The translations under genes and the position numbers were made by a program. The notes beneath the pieces are model-generated. The model was not told where the DNA came from. It did not search any database and saw only the letters and a list, made by a program, of their open reading frames with translations. A stretch of 64,000 nucleotides of DNA from Dictyophora rubrovolvata (Eukaryota; Basidiomycota; Agaricomycetes; Phallales; Phallaceae), in the NCBI GenBank assembly GCA_029959195.1, contig CP114117.1:434001-498000 (forward strand), given 5' to 3'. Shown here piece by piece: positions 22,561-33,433 of this stretch (the first letter of the stretch is position 1; every line of letters begins with the position of its first letter).

Positions 22561-23075
22561 AGCCGGATCCCAGACAATAAATGGCAATTAAATACTGTGA
22601 CCAGTGTCACTATAAAAAGAACAAAGAAACCATGTATGGCACGTCTATTTATATCAGCATATGACTGATATGATTCAAAAGCATTTGTGGGTTTAATTCT
22701 AATTTGCGAAAATTTCTAGTACGGATGTACTTCCAGCAACAATAGGATTTCATTAAATTGCGATCTCGGAAATGAGTTTTAATTTCACAATTGTCACGGC
22801 ACTGACCAGTTACAGTAAGAAACTGCTGTTTGACAGGATCCAAGCTTCCTCAGGCCTCCTGCTTCGAAAGAAATTCATACGACAATTTATGGGACAGTTC
22901 CACGCGGTAGGCTTGACTCAATCGAATTGCCTCAGACCGCCTTTGGCATCGGAGTTGATCGAGCATTGCCACCCTCCGAAATTAACTCGCCATCCCTCAA
23001 GGGATAAAAACCGACATAACCCTTGTCAACGTCTGAAACTTCTTGTTTTTTGCCCGCCACTTGTCGTGAACGTCA
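22561..23075. other. intergenic / promoter region of the F-box-like gene
   Basis: About 515 bases with no supported gene. An open frame at 22772-23179 overlaps the start of the next gene in another frame and has no domain. Confidence 0.45.
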
Positions 23076-24715
23076 ATGTCAATACAGACACAAAGTCTCA
23101 TCTTGAACTCATTTTGTCCCGATATCTGGGGGATAGTTTTAGACGAGCTATATTCGAGTTCCGCCAATGGCGGGGATGAGAGTTGGTCAGGATGGTCCGA
23201 ACCCACGCCTTCAACTACCTTAATACCTCTTTCTCTAACATGCAAAGCTCTACGTCAGAGTATACTTCCTTGGCTATTTTACGATATTCGTTGTTCCTTG
23301 TCCAAATTCATCCCTAGCCACCTATGGAAATATGTCCGGTATTGTGTCATCTTTATATCTTCGTATCGTTTAAGACTGACGGACTCTTTTTCTTTTTCTT
23401 TTACTGTAGAATACTGCGATTAAATGACCGATGGCAGACTAGCGGTAAATATTCCGAGTGGCGAAGCGAGTTCCATGAGGCAATATCGCGTTTCCCATAC
23501 CTCCGCACTGTTCATCTGAAGCTTGTGGGAGTTTCGCCAGCCTTATTGCATTCTCTTTCAACATCGCTTACACTGACCACGATAATATTGGACACCTACC
23601 CATATCTAACCGAGGCACGCTGCCCTTTACCCCCCTTCCCGGCTCTTCGACATTTCGTGTACGCCAAACCATTTCGGAGCTACCCATCTGTTTCTTCTGA
23701 CTGCGGAATATTCTTATCGCATTTCATACAATCATCGTTGTGCTCTTTCGTACATCTAGATGTCCCGATCTTTGTTCTGCCTGCCGATATTTTGAACAAA
23801 AAGGCGACCTCTCTGGAAGCTTTAAAATTAAGGGGCAAATTCTCACAGAGTCAGCCGATTTGGCATGCCATCCAAGCGTGTCCTTCCCTTCGTGAATTGG
23901 AAATAGATGTCGTTCCAGACTCATCTAGTCATCCATATGCATTTACGGTTTTTCCTCTACACGGGACAACGCTTACAGACGGTCAGATTTCAGACAGTCT
24001 GCGAAATCTTCGTCGACTTACTATCACCCATCCTGACCCATCTGACCGTATTTTTTCCAACCTGCCTTGTGGGCTCGAATATCTATCTATACCCGGTGTC
24101 AAATTTCAGAACAAAGGCTCTGACATCCTTCCAGATAAAAACATGCTGATACACATGTTATCGCAATGCTCCACTCGCCACCTGAGAGAACTCCAGTTTT
24201 CTGTATTGGAAGATCTATCTGCAGAACTCCTTTTCGTAATCCAGGATCGGTTCCGGGAACTGAAAATCTTGGAGATCCGGCAGCGGTACTGTCTACCACA
24301 AGTCAGGAAGATGACAAGTGGCGGAGACCTGAACTCGGTATGTAGCCAAAAATAAATCATTTATCAGCCACTGAGAATCATGTCTTTCTTCAAGAATCTG
24401 AGCGATATAGTCGAAGCCATTGATGGCTTTCGAAAGCTCGTGGAACTGCGGCTTAACCTTTATATCGAGTGGAGCCTATTTGAGATGAACCTTATGGTCC
24501 AAACGTTAGAGCGGAGGTCTCGATCACTTGTCAACGTTTGGTTTCGTAAACCACGCCCTGCAAGGAATATATATGGACGGTGGCACGAGCATGTCATTGA
24601 TCGTTCTCGGCACTTGAAAAAGGAAAAGGAAATTCTCGAGAACTCGGAGAAGACTGTACCCGTCGGGATTATTCATGAACCTGACTTCGAAAAGCAGCAA
24701 ATTGGCATTTCATAA
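23076..24715 (+). CDS. F-box/LRR-like protein
   Basis: A typical agaricomycete F-box-type protein with irregular leucine-rich repeats, probably an SCF ubiquitin-ligase substrate adaptor. The start at 23076 (MSIQTQSLILNSFCPDIWGI) leads into an F-box-like helix set: CPDIWGIVLDELY...TLIPLSLTCKALRQSILPWLFYDI. The second exon, starting near 23410 (ILRLNDRW...), holds repeats such as FPYLRTVHLKLVGV, FPALRHFVYA, CPSLRELEID, LRNLRRLTITHPDP, LEYLSIPGVKF, LRELQFSVLED and RELKILEIRQRY. A last exon from about 24395 (NLSDIVEAIDGFRKLVELRL) ends at 24713-24715 with a Lys/Glu-rich tail. About 505 residues, two introns. The target is unknown. Confidence 0.75.
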
Positions 24716-25250
24716 ATGAAGCGTGTATTTTCAGACAGTTTTTGATGATTCAATTAGGATAGGCCTAAACTTAAAAATTTATGTGAAAACCTGAAAGCCT
24801 ATTAGTATGATAGTGTGAGAAAAATGTTTCGTACCTTCATTTGAATTTATCCTAACATTATTTCATTTACTGAATATTTGATACCATAAAGATTTCGGAT
24901 TGCGAAAGAAAAGTGCTTCCTAGGTGCATCCGAGTCTCTGAGAGCGCCAGTGGTGTGTTAGCGCCCGTTGAATAAGCGTCGCTTTCTTTCTCTCTCATGC
25001 CAAATGATCTACAAATGATGGTCCGTAAAAATAAACCGAAACCGATTCTCGCTATATCTTAGTGTTGGGAATACAAGATCCCACTTAAACATGTCTCGAA
25101 ATAACACTAATTTCTATTAGAAGTTGGCCGCTGATCGGGCCGTTAAAGTTACATATTCCCTGCTGGTGAGATCTTCGACGACTTGGCCTATATAACTATG
25201 GTGTGGGATTTCGCATCTGCAGCCTGCTTGCATCCTCATAACACTCAACT
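24716..25250. other. intergenic region upstream of the transporter array
   Basis: About 535 bases holding the F-box gene 3' region and the promoter of transporter A. No gene seen. Confidence 0.5.
25189..25195 (+). promoter_or_regulatory. TATA box of transporter A
   Basis: TATATAA about 60 bases upstream of the ATG at 25251, a normal distance for a fungal TATA-driven, regulated gene. Confidence 0.5.
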
Positions 25251-27853
25251 ATGCCTGCCAAATTCAAAGATTTCGACCGAGAGGTAGATATCACAGTGGA
25301 GAGTAGTCCTAGTCAGGTTGACTTGAGTCTGACGAGCTCCGAGTTGGCTTCCGAAGTTGATGTTGGATATGGTTATTTTGTGAAAGGCGAAGAAAAGCAG
25401 GCGAAGAGAGGAGACGATGACTCAGAGGGAAAGTCTCTTAATAGAAGGATACTCAAGAAAATTGACATGCGCATCCTGCCTATCATGTATGTTTTAAGTT
25501 TCTTTTTTCCGTATTTGACGTTTCTTTGACAATATGTTATTGTAGATCCATCGTTTATTGTTTGCAGTCGATGGATAGTGCGTGGACTTTAGACCTATAT
25601 TTTGAATCAGGACTGACGTGATTCTTTAGAACAAGGCATAAGGTAATTTATATCTAACGACGGTTATAAAATTCTTGTTCTCATCATCTTCAGTTATTCA
25701 AACGTGTTCGGCTTTCAACAAGACCTACACCTCGTCGGACAACAATTGTGAGAAATTTGAAATTTGAATCTCTATCCCCAATAATGGCGTCCGACCCCTT
25801 CAGCTCTTGGATCTCGAGTATATTTTATTTCGGGTATATGAATTCAATTTCATGTTGTCAAAACAAATTTACTAATTCCTGATTTAAGCTACATGGTATC
25901 ACAATATCCTTTAGCATGGCTCATGCAACGAATGCCGCTAGGAAAGTTCTTAGGTAATTATAGACATATTCCGATAAAAAAAGGCGTTGTTACAAGACTT
26001 GAGGACATAGGCGTCGTTATTTTCTTATGGGCTGTTACAATGATGGCTACCGCTGGATGCACCAACTTCACCGGCGCCATGATCAATCGGTTCGTGCTTG
26101 GGTGTGTCGAGGCCGTCGTAACGTAAGCCGAGCCTTTAATATGTTTCGTGTCTCTCAATTAAAGTATAGACCTTCTTTCGTCTTGATTACCGGAATGTGG
26201 CAAGTATTTTTGAGCCGCCTGTGTTTTTAGTTTTTTTTAGCAATCTTCCTGACAAATTTGGATGTAGGTACACCTCGGCTGAGCAACCATTTAAGCAGTT
26301 GATATGGTTTTCTTTTCAAGCTTGGGTAAGTCAAAACGCACTCAATACAACAGAACCTTTTTTAGATTGATATTTGGCTTGTCAGGGTAGTTCAATGGGT
26401 GGTCTCATGGCATATGGAGTGGGTCATATTCAAGGAGGCCTTCAACAATGGAAATATATCGTAAGTGGAGGAGTGGCTTCACTGAGCATTCGTGAGATTT
26501 CATGCGTGGCTAGTTCATAGTTCTTGGAGGATTGACTGCTTTATTCTCTTTTGTCGTCTTCTTTTTCTTGCCCGATTCGCCTGTGTCGGCTGGCTTCCTA
26601 ACAGAGGAGCAAAAGATAGCGGCAGTCCGACGAGTTGCCTCTAACAAAACGGGAATAGGTTAGACCTGTCTTTTTTTATGCATGAAATCGTACTATATAC
26701 TAACTCGACAAAAGAAAACAAACACTTCAAACGTTATCAAGTTTATCAAGCGTTTAAAGATCCTAAAATATACCTTTTGTTCATTCATACTTTAGGATCA
26801 CAAATTGCAGGTGGACTTCTTACCAGCTTCAGATCCCAGGTAATTAGTTTTATTGTTTCGTTCCTTTAAGCTGAGAAAGTTATCCTTAGATAATCAAAAA
26901 TATGGGCTTCAGCACGCTTCAGTCAACCATTCTGGGCATACCTTCAGACGTTATTCAGGGATCTTGTCTCGTATTATCCGGATACGTTGCATCTATGATA
27001 CCCAACTCTCGAATTATCGTTATGACGATCAGCAATATTGTTTGTGTCATTGCTGCGGCTCTTATGGTGTATTTACCGATAGAAGATAATTGGGGAAGAT
27101 TGGTATCATATTGGTTCACAACCCTTCAAAGGTGAGTAAATTGTCTTGTTTAGTATTATTGTATGTGAAGATATGCTACTAGTATTGGTTTCTCGTTGGG
27201 AATATCTATGGTCAGTGTTAATATGGGTGGATGTGAGTCGTATGTTCGCATTGGTGGTTTTTATGTAACCGAGCCGTCCATCGTAGACACCAAGAGGGCT
27301 TTCACTGTAAGGTTCTGAACATCGGTTTAAATCAATATTAACAACACTGTAATTTAGGGTGCAACCATGTTTATTGCTTATTGCATCGGAAATATTATAG
27401 GACCTTTCTTTGTTTTCCCTTCACAAGCTCCTCGCTAGTGAGTCTTAGACGATTTGCATCTATTCTCGTCTGTCGGATTGAACACCGTTGCCAGTCTATC
27501 AGCTCTTGAAGCAATGCTATACGGATGTAAGTGAAATTAAAAATACAATATGTATAACTTATCTCACGCCTCTCAACCAGACACTATTAAGACTGTTGCC
27601 GGGATTGTTTTAGGTCTATATATGCTATGGGAAAACCGGCGGAGAGACAGACTGCAAGCCTCACAAGGACCTCCATTTGACGAACATGAGGGGCAACGGC
27701 TCAGCTTGCTAGATAAGACAGAATTCGTGCGCCCCTTCATTGTTATTTACCGATCTTGTCTCGCGCTTACTATCATATTAGGATAATCCTCATTTCAGAT
27801 ATTCATTGGTTGGTGTCATTTTTCCAATGTGCCTTATGTCAATGGATCATTGA
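25251..27853 (+). CDS. MFS transporter A, anion:cation symporter family (Dal5/Tna1-like)
   Basis: First of three tandem paralogues. Yeast relatives carry allantoate, nicotinate, biotin precursors or thiamine-related compounds across the plasma membrane; the substrate here is unknown. The N-terminus is acidic and hydrophilic, ending VDVGYGYFVKGEE. The family entry motif RRILKKIDMRILPIM precedes TM1, then IVYCLQSMDK. A 13-nt microexon (25630-25642) supplies the bases joining MDK to QGISYSNVFGFQQDLHLVG. Then WISSIFYFGYMVSQYPLAWL, VTMMATAGCTNF, MINRFVLGCVEAVV, FVLITGMWYTSAEQP, FLPDSPVSAGFLTEEQK, GFSTLQSTILGIPSDVIQG and GATMFIAYCIGNIIGPFF. The C-terminal DEHEGQRLSLLDKTEF and the last exon DNPHFRYSL are family hallmarks. 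Stop taken at 27851-27853. About 14 introns. It looks intact. Confidence 0.88.
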
Positions 27854-28322
27854 CAAATGTCTAGTGATAATTTTGGAATAAATCTAACCGAGATGTCATG
27901 TCAATTCTTTATTACAATTACGAAAATTCAAGATATATTTTTATCATCTCTCACGATGTTTAGTAAATCTAGGTCATGTGCCAAAAAAAGCAACAGAAGA
28001 GTATCACACACTGCAGCTTCGACTTCAACTGGGACCTTACGGCGAATCCCATCACGCACATGGTTTCCTCCGCCAATTCTTTTTCCCGATCACGCAACCA
28101 ATACCAACCATAACACCATCGCATCACATCTTCATGACGTGATCTTATCTTACCTGAAGCGGGACGTACCTCCGAGATTAGAGTTTAGATAAGCCCTCTC
28201 CCCTCTGAAAATTTAGCACCAAGGATACTAAATTTCGACGTCAGGATATCGCTTGTATTCTTGACTGTAAGCCTCCTACATAAGCCCTACACAAAACTGA
28301 TCTTCGCAGTCAACCCAGAATC
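27854..28322. other. intergenic spacer between transporters A and B
   Basis: About 470 bases holding the terminator of A and the promoter of B. The open frame at 27857-28192 has no domain and is not conserved in the corresponding spacer before copy C. Confidence 0.5.
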
Positions 28323-31007
28323 ATGACTTCCATTTTCAAATCTGATTCTCCTTCAAACGATCATTTCCTAGATAATGAGAAACTTGATGCTCTGAAGGAT
28401 CATGGTCAAATTTCTGTGATTTCCGAAGTGGTCAATGAGGATCATGATGTGGGATATGACTTCTTCATTAAAGCCGAAAAAAAAGTTTTCGATTCAGATG
28501 AAGAAGCTATTCTGTTTAGAAGAGTTTTGAGGAAGACTGATATGCGTGTTTTGCCTATTCTGTATGGCGGAATGTTTTTTTTGTGGTATTCGTTTATTGA
28601 TTATTGGTTTTTAGCTGCATCGTATATTGTCTCCAATCGATGGATAGTACGTACTTTTGTCGTGCATTTCATAACATTTAATTGACGACCTTGTTAGAAT
28701 CCGCTATCAGGTTTGTATTAGTCTGAATGTTACAACGCCAACCTTACACTATATTCGTCTAGTTATTCCAATTTATTCGGCTTCCAACCAAGTCTTCATC
28801 TGGTCGGACAGCAATTGTGAGTTAACAAGCTCGATAGTACCTGCCGTATTCAAGCGTGACATTGCGTACGATCAGTTCATGGGTTGCAAGTATCTTCTAC
28901 TTCGGGTGAGACATCCTAGGCCATCTAGCAAACGTTCATATTGAGAATTTTGTTTGACAGTTACATGCTCTCCCAGTATCCCTTAGCTTGGCTCATGCAA
29001 CGAATGCCCATGGGTAAATTTTTGGGTACGTACTCTGAAACGTCGGACTTTTTTTGGCACAACCTCGCTCTTTTATCTAGGAACAATTATCTTTCTCTGG
29101 GCTATCACGCTGATGACTACGGCCGCTTGCAAGGACTTCGCAGGCGCCATGGTCAATCGCTTCGTATTAGGATGTCTCGAAGCCGCTATAACGTACAGTG
29201 ACAATTGATCACCCAGCAATGATCCGGATGTTTACTGTATTTTTAGCCCCGCATTTATATTGATGACAGGAATGTGGTACGTCATAGTACTGTAACTTCT
29301 ATCCCTGTGAAATCTTCTGATTTTGAGGACTGCAGGTACACAGCAGCCGAACAGCCGTTTCGTCAACTCATATGGTTCTCGTTCCAGTCGTGGGTCAGTC
29401 ATATTTTTCAAGTCATCTACATCAGGATATCCATCGCGAAATATCATATGCTTAGGCAGGTGCGATTGGCTCGCTCGTAGGCTATGGAGTCGGTCATATC
29501 AACGGACGTCTTCCCAGATGGACGTACATCGTAAGCTTCTTGGTTCAATTCATCTTGACATATTCAATCACCATTCAACAGTACTTGGTGCTGGGCGGCA
29601 TAACAGTTTTCTTTTCCTTCGTTGTTTTCGTTTTCCTTCCCGATTCACCCGTGCGCACCTCGTTTTTCACTGAAGAAGAAAAGATCATCGCTGTGAAGCG
29701 TGTTGCTGCCAATAAGACTGGCATAGGCACGTCTTCTCTTTCCGCTCACTCATTAACATGAACTCTTGTTTGACGTTACAGAAAACAAACATTTCAAATG
29801 GTCTCAAGTCGAAATCGCCTTCAGGGATCCGAAGACATATATCCTTTTTGTACTTAGTCTGTCGGCGCAGATTCCGAACAATATCATCGGTAGTTTTAGC
29901 ACCCAAGTAAGTTGTTGACAGTGATTGTTGCACGAAATCTCCCACATTATACTTTTCTATTCTAGATTATCCAAAGCATGGGATTCGACGTTCTCCAAAC
30001 AACTATTCTTGGTCTTCCATCAAGTTTCATCCAGGGAATTGCTCTTGTTTTGGCTGGATACATAGCATCGCGATTTAAAAACTCACGAGTGATTATCATG
30101 ACCGTGAGTGCATCGAGTTATACAAGCTTCAAATTTAAATTCATTCTTTGAAACAGATTGGGAATGTCAGCTGCATCATAGCTGCAGCATGTATGGCTTA
30201 TCTGCCTTTGAACAACAAGTGGGGTCGGTTAGTGGCATTTTGGTTTACGGGAATGCAAAGGTTCGCGCCTAAATAATCATTGCTTTCGGTGAATGTTAAG
30301 TTACACTTGCGTTCCATCAGCGTCGGATTTGCCCTTGGCTTGTCTATGGTCAGCGTCAACATGGGTGGATGTAAGTTTGATAACAGCTTAACAACAAACG
30401 GAATATTAACTCACTTGGACCTTTAGATACTAAGAAAGCTTTTACGGTATGTATTTCTTGCCTCAAAAACTCAAATGTAAACGCTTTGCTTCAGGGCGCT
30501 TCAATGTTTGTAGCGTATTGCATTGGTAATATCATAGGCCCCTTTTTTGTCTATTCATGGCAAGCCCCACGATAGTATGCCATCACTGATTACATGCTCT
30601 AAAGTATAGCACTAACTTAACTACAGCATTTCCGCGATAGAAGCCATGCTTTCAGGATGTATGTCCTACTCAGTCCCTTGTCAGAAGAGACTCAGTGACG
30701 ATATTCATGTGATTAGATGTAATCAAGACCGCAGCAGGTTTGACATTAGGCGCATACATGATATGGGAAAACCGACGACGCGACATGATTCAACGTTCCG
30801 TTGGACCCGCATTCGACGAGCATGAAGGACAGAGATTGAGTTTGTTGGACAAGACCGAATTTGTGAGTGTCGTAGAGAAATTCACCAAAAACTTTGAATA
30901 ATCTCTGTATTTTACGCAGGAAAATCCGCATTTTAGATATTCATTGGTATGTCAGCTGGTCCTTCATTCTATGGGAAAAAGCTGACCATATAAAATACAT
31001 ACAGTAA
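28323..31007 (+). CDS. MFS transporter B, anion:cation symporter family (Dal5/Tna1-like)
   Basis: Second tandem paralogue, same family and exon plan as copy A. Landmarks: DHDVGYDFFIKAE, RRVLRKTDMRVLPIL, the 13-nt microexon at 28698-28710 joining MDK to SAISYSNLFGFQPSLHLVG, SQYPLAWLMQRMPMGKFLG, VNRFVLGCLEAAIT, TAAEQPFRQLIWFSFQSW, FLPDSPVRTSFFTEEEK, MGFDVLQTTILGLPSSFIQG and GASMFVAYCIGNIIGPFF. The C-terminus is DEHEGQRLSLLDKTEF then ENPHFRYSL. Splicing of the last intron (30948-31004) places the stop immediately after RYSL at 31005-31007; without it the frame reads on about 15 codons. It appears intact. It shares about 500 bases of 3' spacer with the convergent methyltransferase gene. Confidence 0.87.
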
Positions 31008-31494
31008 TATAGGACTCTGATTACCTCCATTCATCCCCGTTCATATTTGATTTGCATTATTGTATCACTTGTGAACTTCTGCATGCCCATACTTGGATTT
31101 ATCAGGCCCTCGAGGAAAAATCGAAAGTGCGGCAATGAGACAGCAACATAAACCAACCATATTACAATTCTATTTAACTGAGTTGAGGACGAGGGCATTA
31201 AATAAATGACGACGTGCCAAGTTTACGTACTGTCAATTTTACACTCAACGCAACGTTTCACTGAGTCCAAAGATGATGGGTAGAAAATATTCGAAGGTTA
31301 TTGATTGATGGGATCTGAAAACTCCAAAAATGTCTTAGCGAGGAGAACAAGTTAAGACGTCTCGTCAACATGTATATCGCCGCTAGGCAATATGTCTTAG
31401 TAGAACACTCATCCGTGGACAATTGCTTTCTTCATAAAATAATACACGGCTACAGCTGGTGGGAGTCTATACTATCCGTTATTTTTACCGAATT
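31008..31494. other. convergent intergenic region, transporter B / methyltransferase
   Basis: About 490 bases between convergent 3' ends. No gene seen. Confidence 0.5.
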
Positions 31495-32541
31495 TCATCC
31501 TGCCGTGTCTTCTTGAGGATATAAAGGAAATAGTGAAATGCCTCTCCCAACGTCCGTATCTGGAGCGAAGTATCTTCCTTGAGAAGATATCGTTTTCGGA
31601 AATGAGGCTGACCAAAAGTCAGATACAGGAATGTACCGCCTGGTTTGAGGATGCGAATAACTTCGTCGACTTCTTTGTTACAATTTTCAATGACATGTGT
31701 AGGGGGGTCCTAAAAGAAATTTGAAGCTACAGATTAATTACACTCGCTGATAGCTTATGAAAAAATTACCCAGACATCGCCTTTCGACGTCATCATCGCA
31801 TCCATTGTGCCTATTACGTAGGTGAAGTTCAAAAGTTTCATTCGCCATATCCCGCCAAAGACAATGGCCCACCTTTATCAATGGCAATATCAAAGGAATT
31901 GTTCTCGAATTTCAAGGCCCTAATATCCATTTCGAGCCCTGTATAGGGTTAGTTTGATTAAGAATCGTCAGAGGCACGACGAGGAGAAACCTACAGGTCA
32001 TTCTGGGTCGTGTTTCTTCGTGCTTTTCCCGCATCTTCTCGATGAGAACAGACGAGAACTAAACCCGTGTTCAGGTTTAACGTGTGACGGTCAGAAAAAA
32101 CCAAAGGCACACGTCAATGTTCACAACATTCTTATATCCAGCATCATACATCTGCGACGATCAGTTAAAAAAATTTCTTCAATCTGAAGTTACAGGAGAT
32201 AAGAATGAACTCAACCAACCTCTTCGGACAGTGTCGAGTTTCCGCACCCTAACATGAGGATTCGATCATCAGGCTTAATAAATTCCTGAACTAAATCTTC
32301 AATTTGAGAATATGACTTGAACCAGTCGAACGATGAGTCTGTGTTTTCTCCCATTTCACTGCGAACAGATTGGTATATCGCACTGTGGACGTAAAGAATG
32401 CATTATGAAGCACTTGCTATAACGCTTGTCCCTGAGATAACGACGTTAAGTAATTGGATCATTCTAACCAGAATAAGGGCATTACCAATATTCTCTTGTC
32501 TCATATTCTTCATTAGTTTTGGGGAGGACAGTGGGCGGCAT
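31495..32541 (-). CDS. class I SAM methyltransferase, eEF1A lysine methyltransferase type (EEF1AKMT4/METTL13-like)
   Basis: A small Rossmann-fold methyltransferase of the group that modifies lysines of elongation factor eEF1A, inferred from motifs. The start at 32541 reads MPPTVLPKTNEEYETREYW, the YW hallmark that opens the domain. After a short intron come AIYQSVRSEMGENTDSSFDWF, IEDLVQEFIKPDDRILMLGCGNSTLSEE (SAM motif I, GCGNS), MYDAGYKNVVNIDV (motif II), GLEMDIRALKFENNSFDIAIDKGTMDAMM (post-II and the EKGTLDAL-type motif, here DKGTMDAM), KEVDEVIRILKPGGTFLYLTFGQPHFR and a C-terminus YILKKTRQDEIR with stop at 31495-31497. About 220 residues in six exons. It interrupts the transporter array on the opposite strand. 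Family certain; exact substrate lysine not readable. Confidence 0.85.
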
Positions 32542-33433
32542 GACTACCTAAAGTTATGGGTAACTTTTGAGTGATTTCAGTACTATACAGAAAAAAACAT
32601 AAAACACACAAAAGTAGATTTAAACCGGAGATTCAACACAAATGAGGATAAGCCTGAAAAGGCAACTGAGTGACTGCGTGACTCGGAATTTGCCGTCGGC
32701 GACGCTTGTCCAACGTCGTTGCCGTCAGTACTATAGCGACCATGCTACCACCGATGAGCTGCCAGTATTAATCGAAGTCATTGCGCCCAATTTTCAGTCT
32801 CAAGATTAATACTATCCGCTTATAACACCACCTCATTAGGGTTTTGTTCCTTGAAGAAATTCCAAGTGTCATGCCGAACTATGCATATTTAGAATCTAGT
32901 CCTCGCACAACTATTGGCGTTTTGATTAACGGGCATATCACAAATTATTTGTTTGCGAATATCGGGTCAACGTCGACCATATAAAGTGACGGTTGAACGT
33001 TGAGCGTTGATTGGTATGTTATTGTTCATGATCCCAGTTCACGTTTCCGGGTTTTTCGCTGAGAACTTTTTTTTTACAACAGTAATATATTCTTGAGTTA
33101 CGCGTGCCATCAAGTTATAACGCGTCCCTTGATGTCTCTGCTTTCCACTAGGCACAAAGTTTTGCCACACTTGAATTTGTAAAAAAAAAACTTGACTCAA
33201 AAGGAAGTCTTATTAGCGCTTGCGCTACGCCGCCATTTCATGCCTCAATTGCAACTGCTCACGGGTCTGGAAGGGTTGTCACCCCTCTCACGTGTAATAT
33301 TCCTCGGCATTTATTCAGCGTGCTCCACCTATATATATATATAATGAAACATTAATCTTCGACCCCTTCCCAGTCTGATCGTGGCGTCTCTCATCGTTCT
33401 CGTCAAAGCTGTGCCCTGAGTCGTATTGGCTAA
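32542..33433. other. divergent promoter region, methyltransferase / transporter C
   Basis: About 890 bases with no supported gene, containing the promoters of the methyltransferase (-) and transporter C (+). Runs of A/T occur near 33070 and 33180. Confidence 0.5.
33330..33344 (+). promoter_or_regulatory. TATA-repeat promoter element of transporter C
   Basis: A (TA)n run ending ATATAAT about 90 bases upstream of the ATG at 33434. It is a candidate TATA element, possibly length-variable because it is a dinucleotide repeat. Confidence 0.5.

Noticed and set aside
27857-28192. 111-codon open frame between transporters A and B
   Set aside because: No domain, Ser/Thr/His-rich composition like random AT/CA-rich DNA, and no equivalent upstream of copy C.
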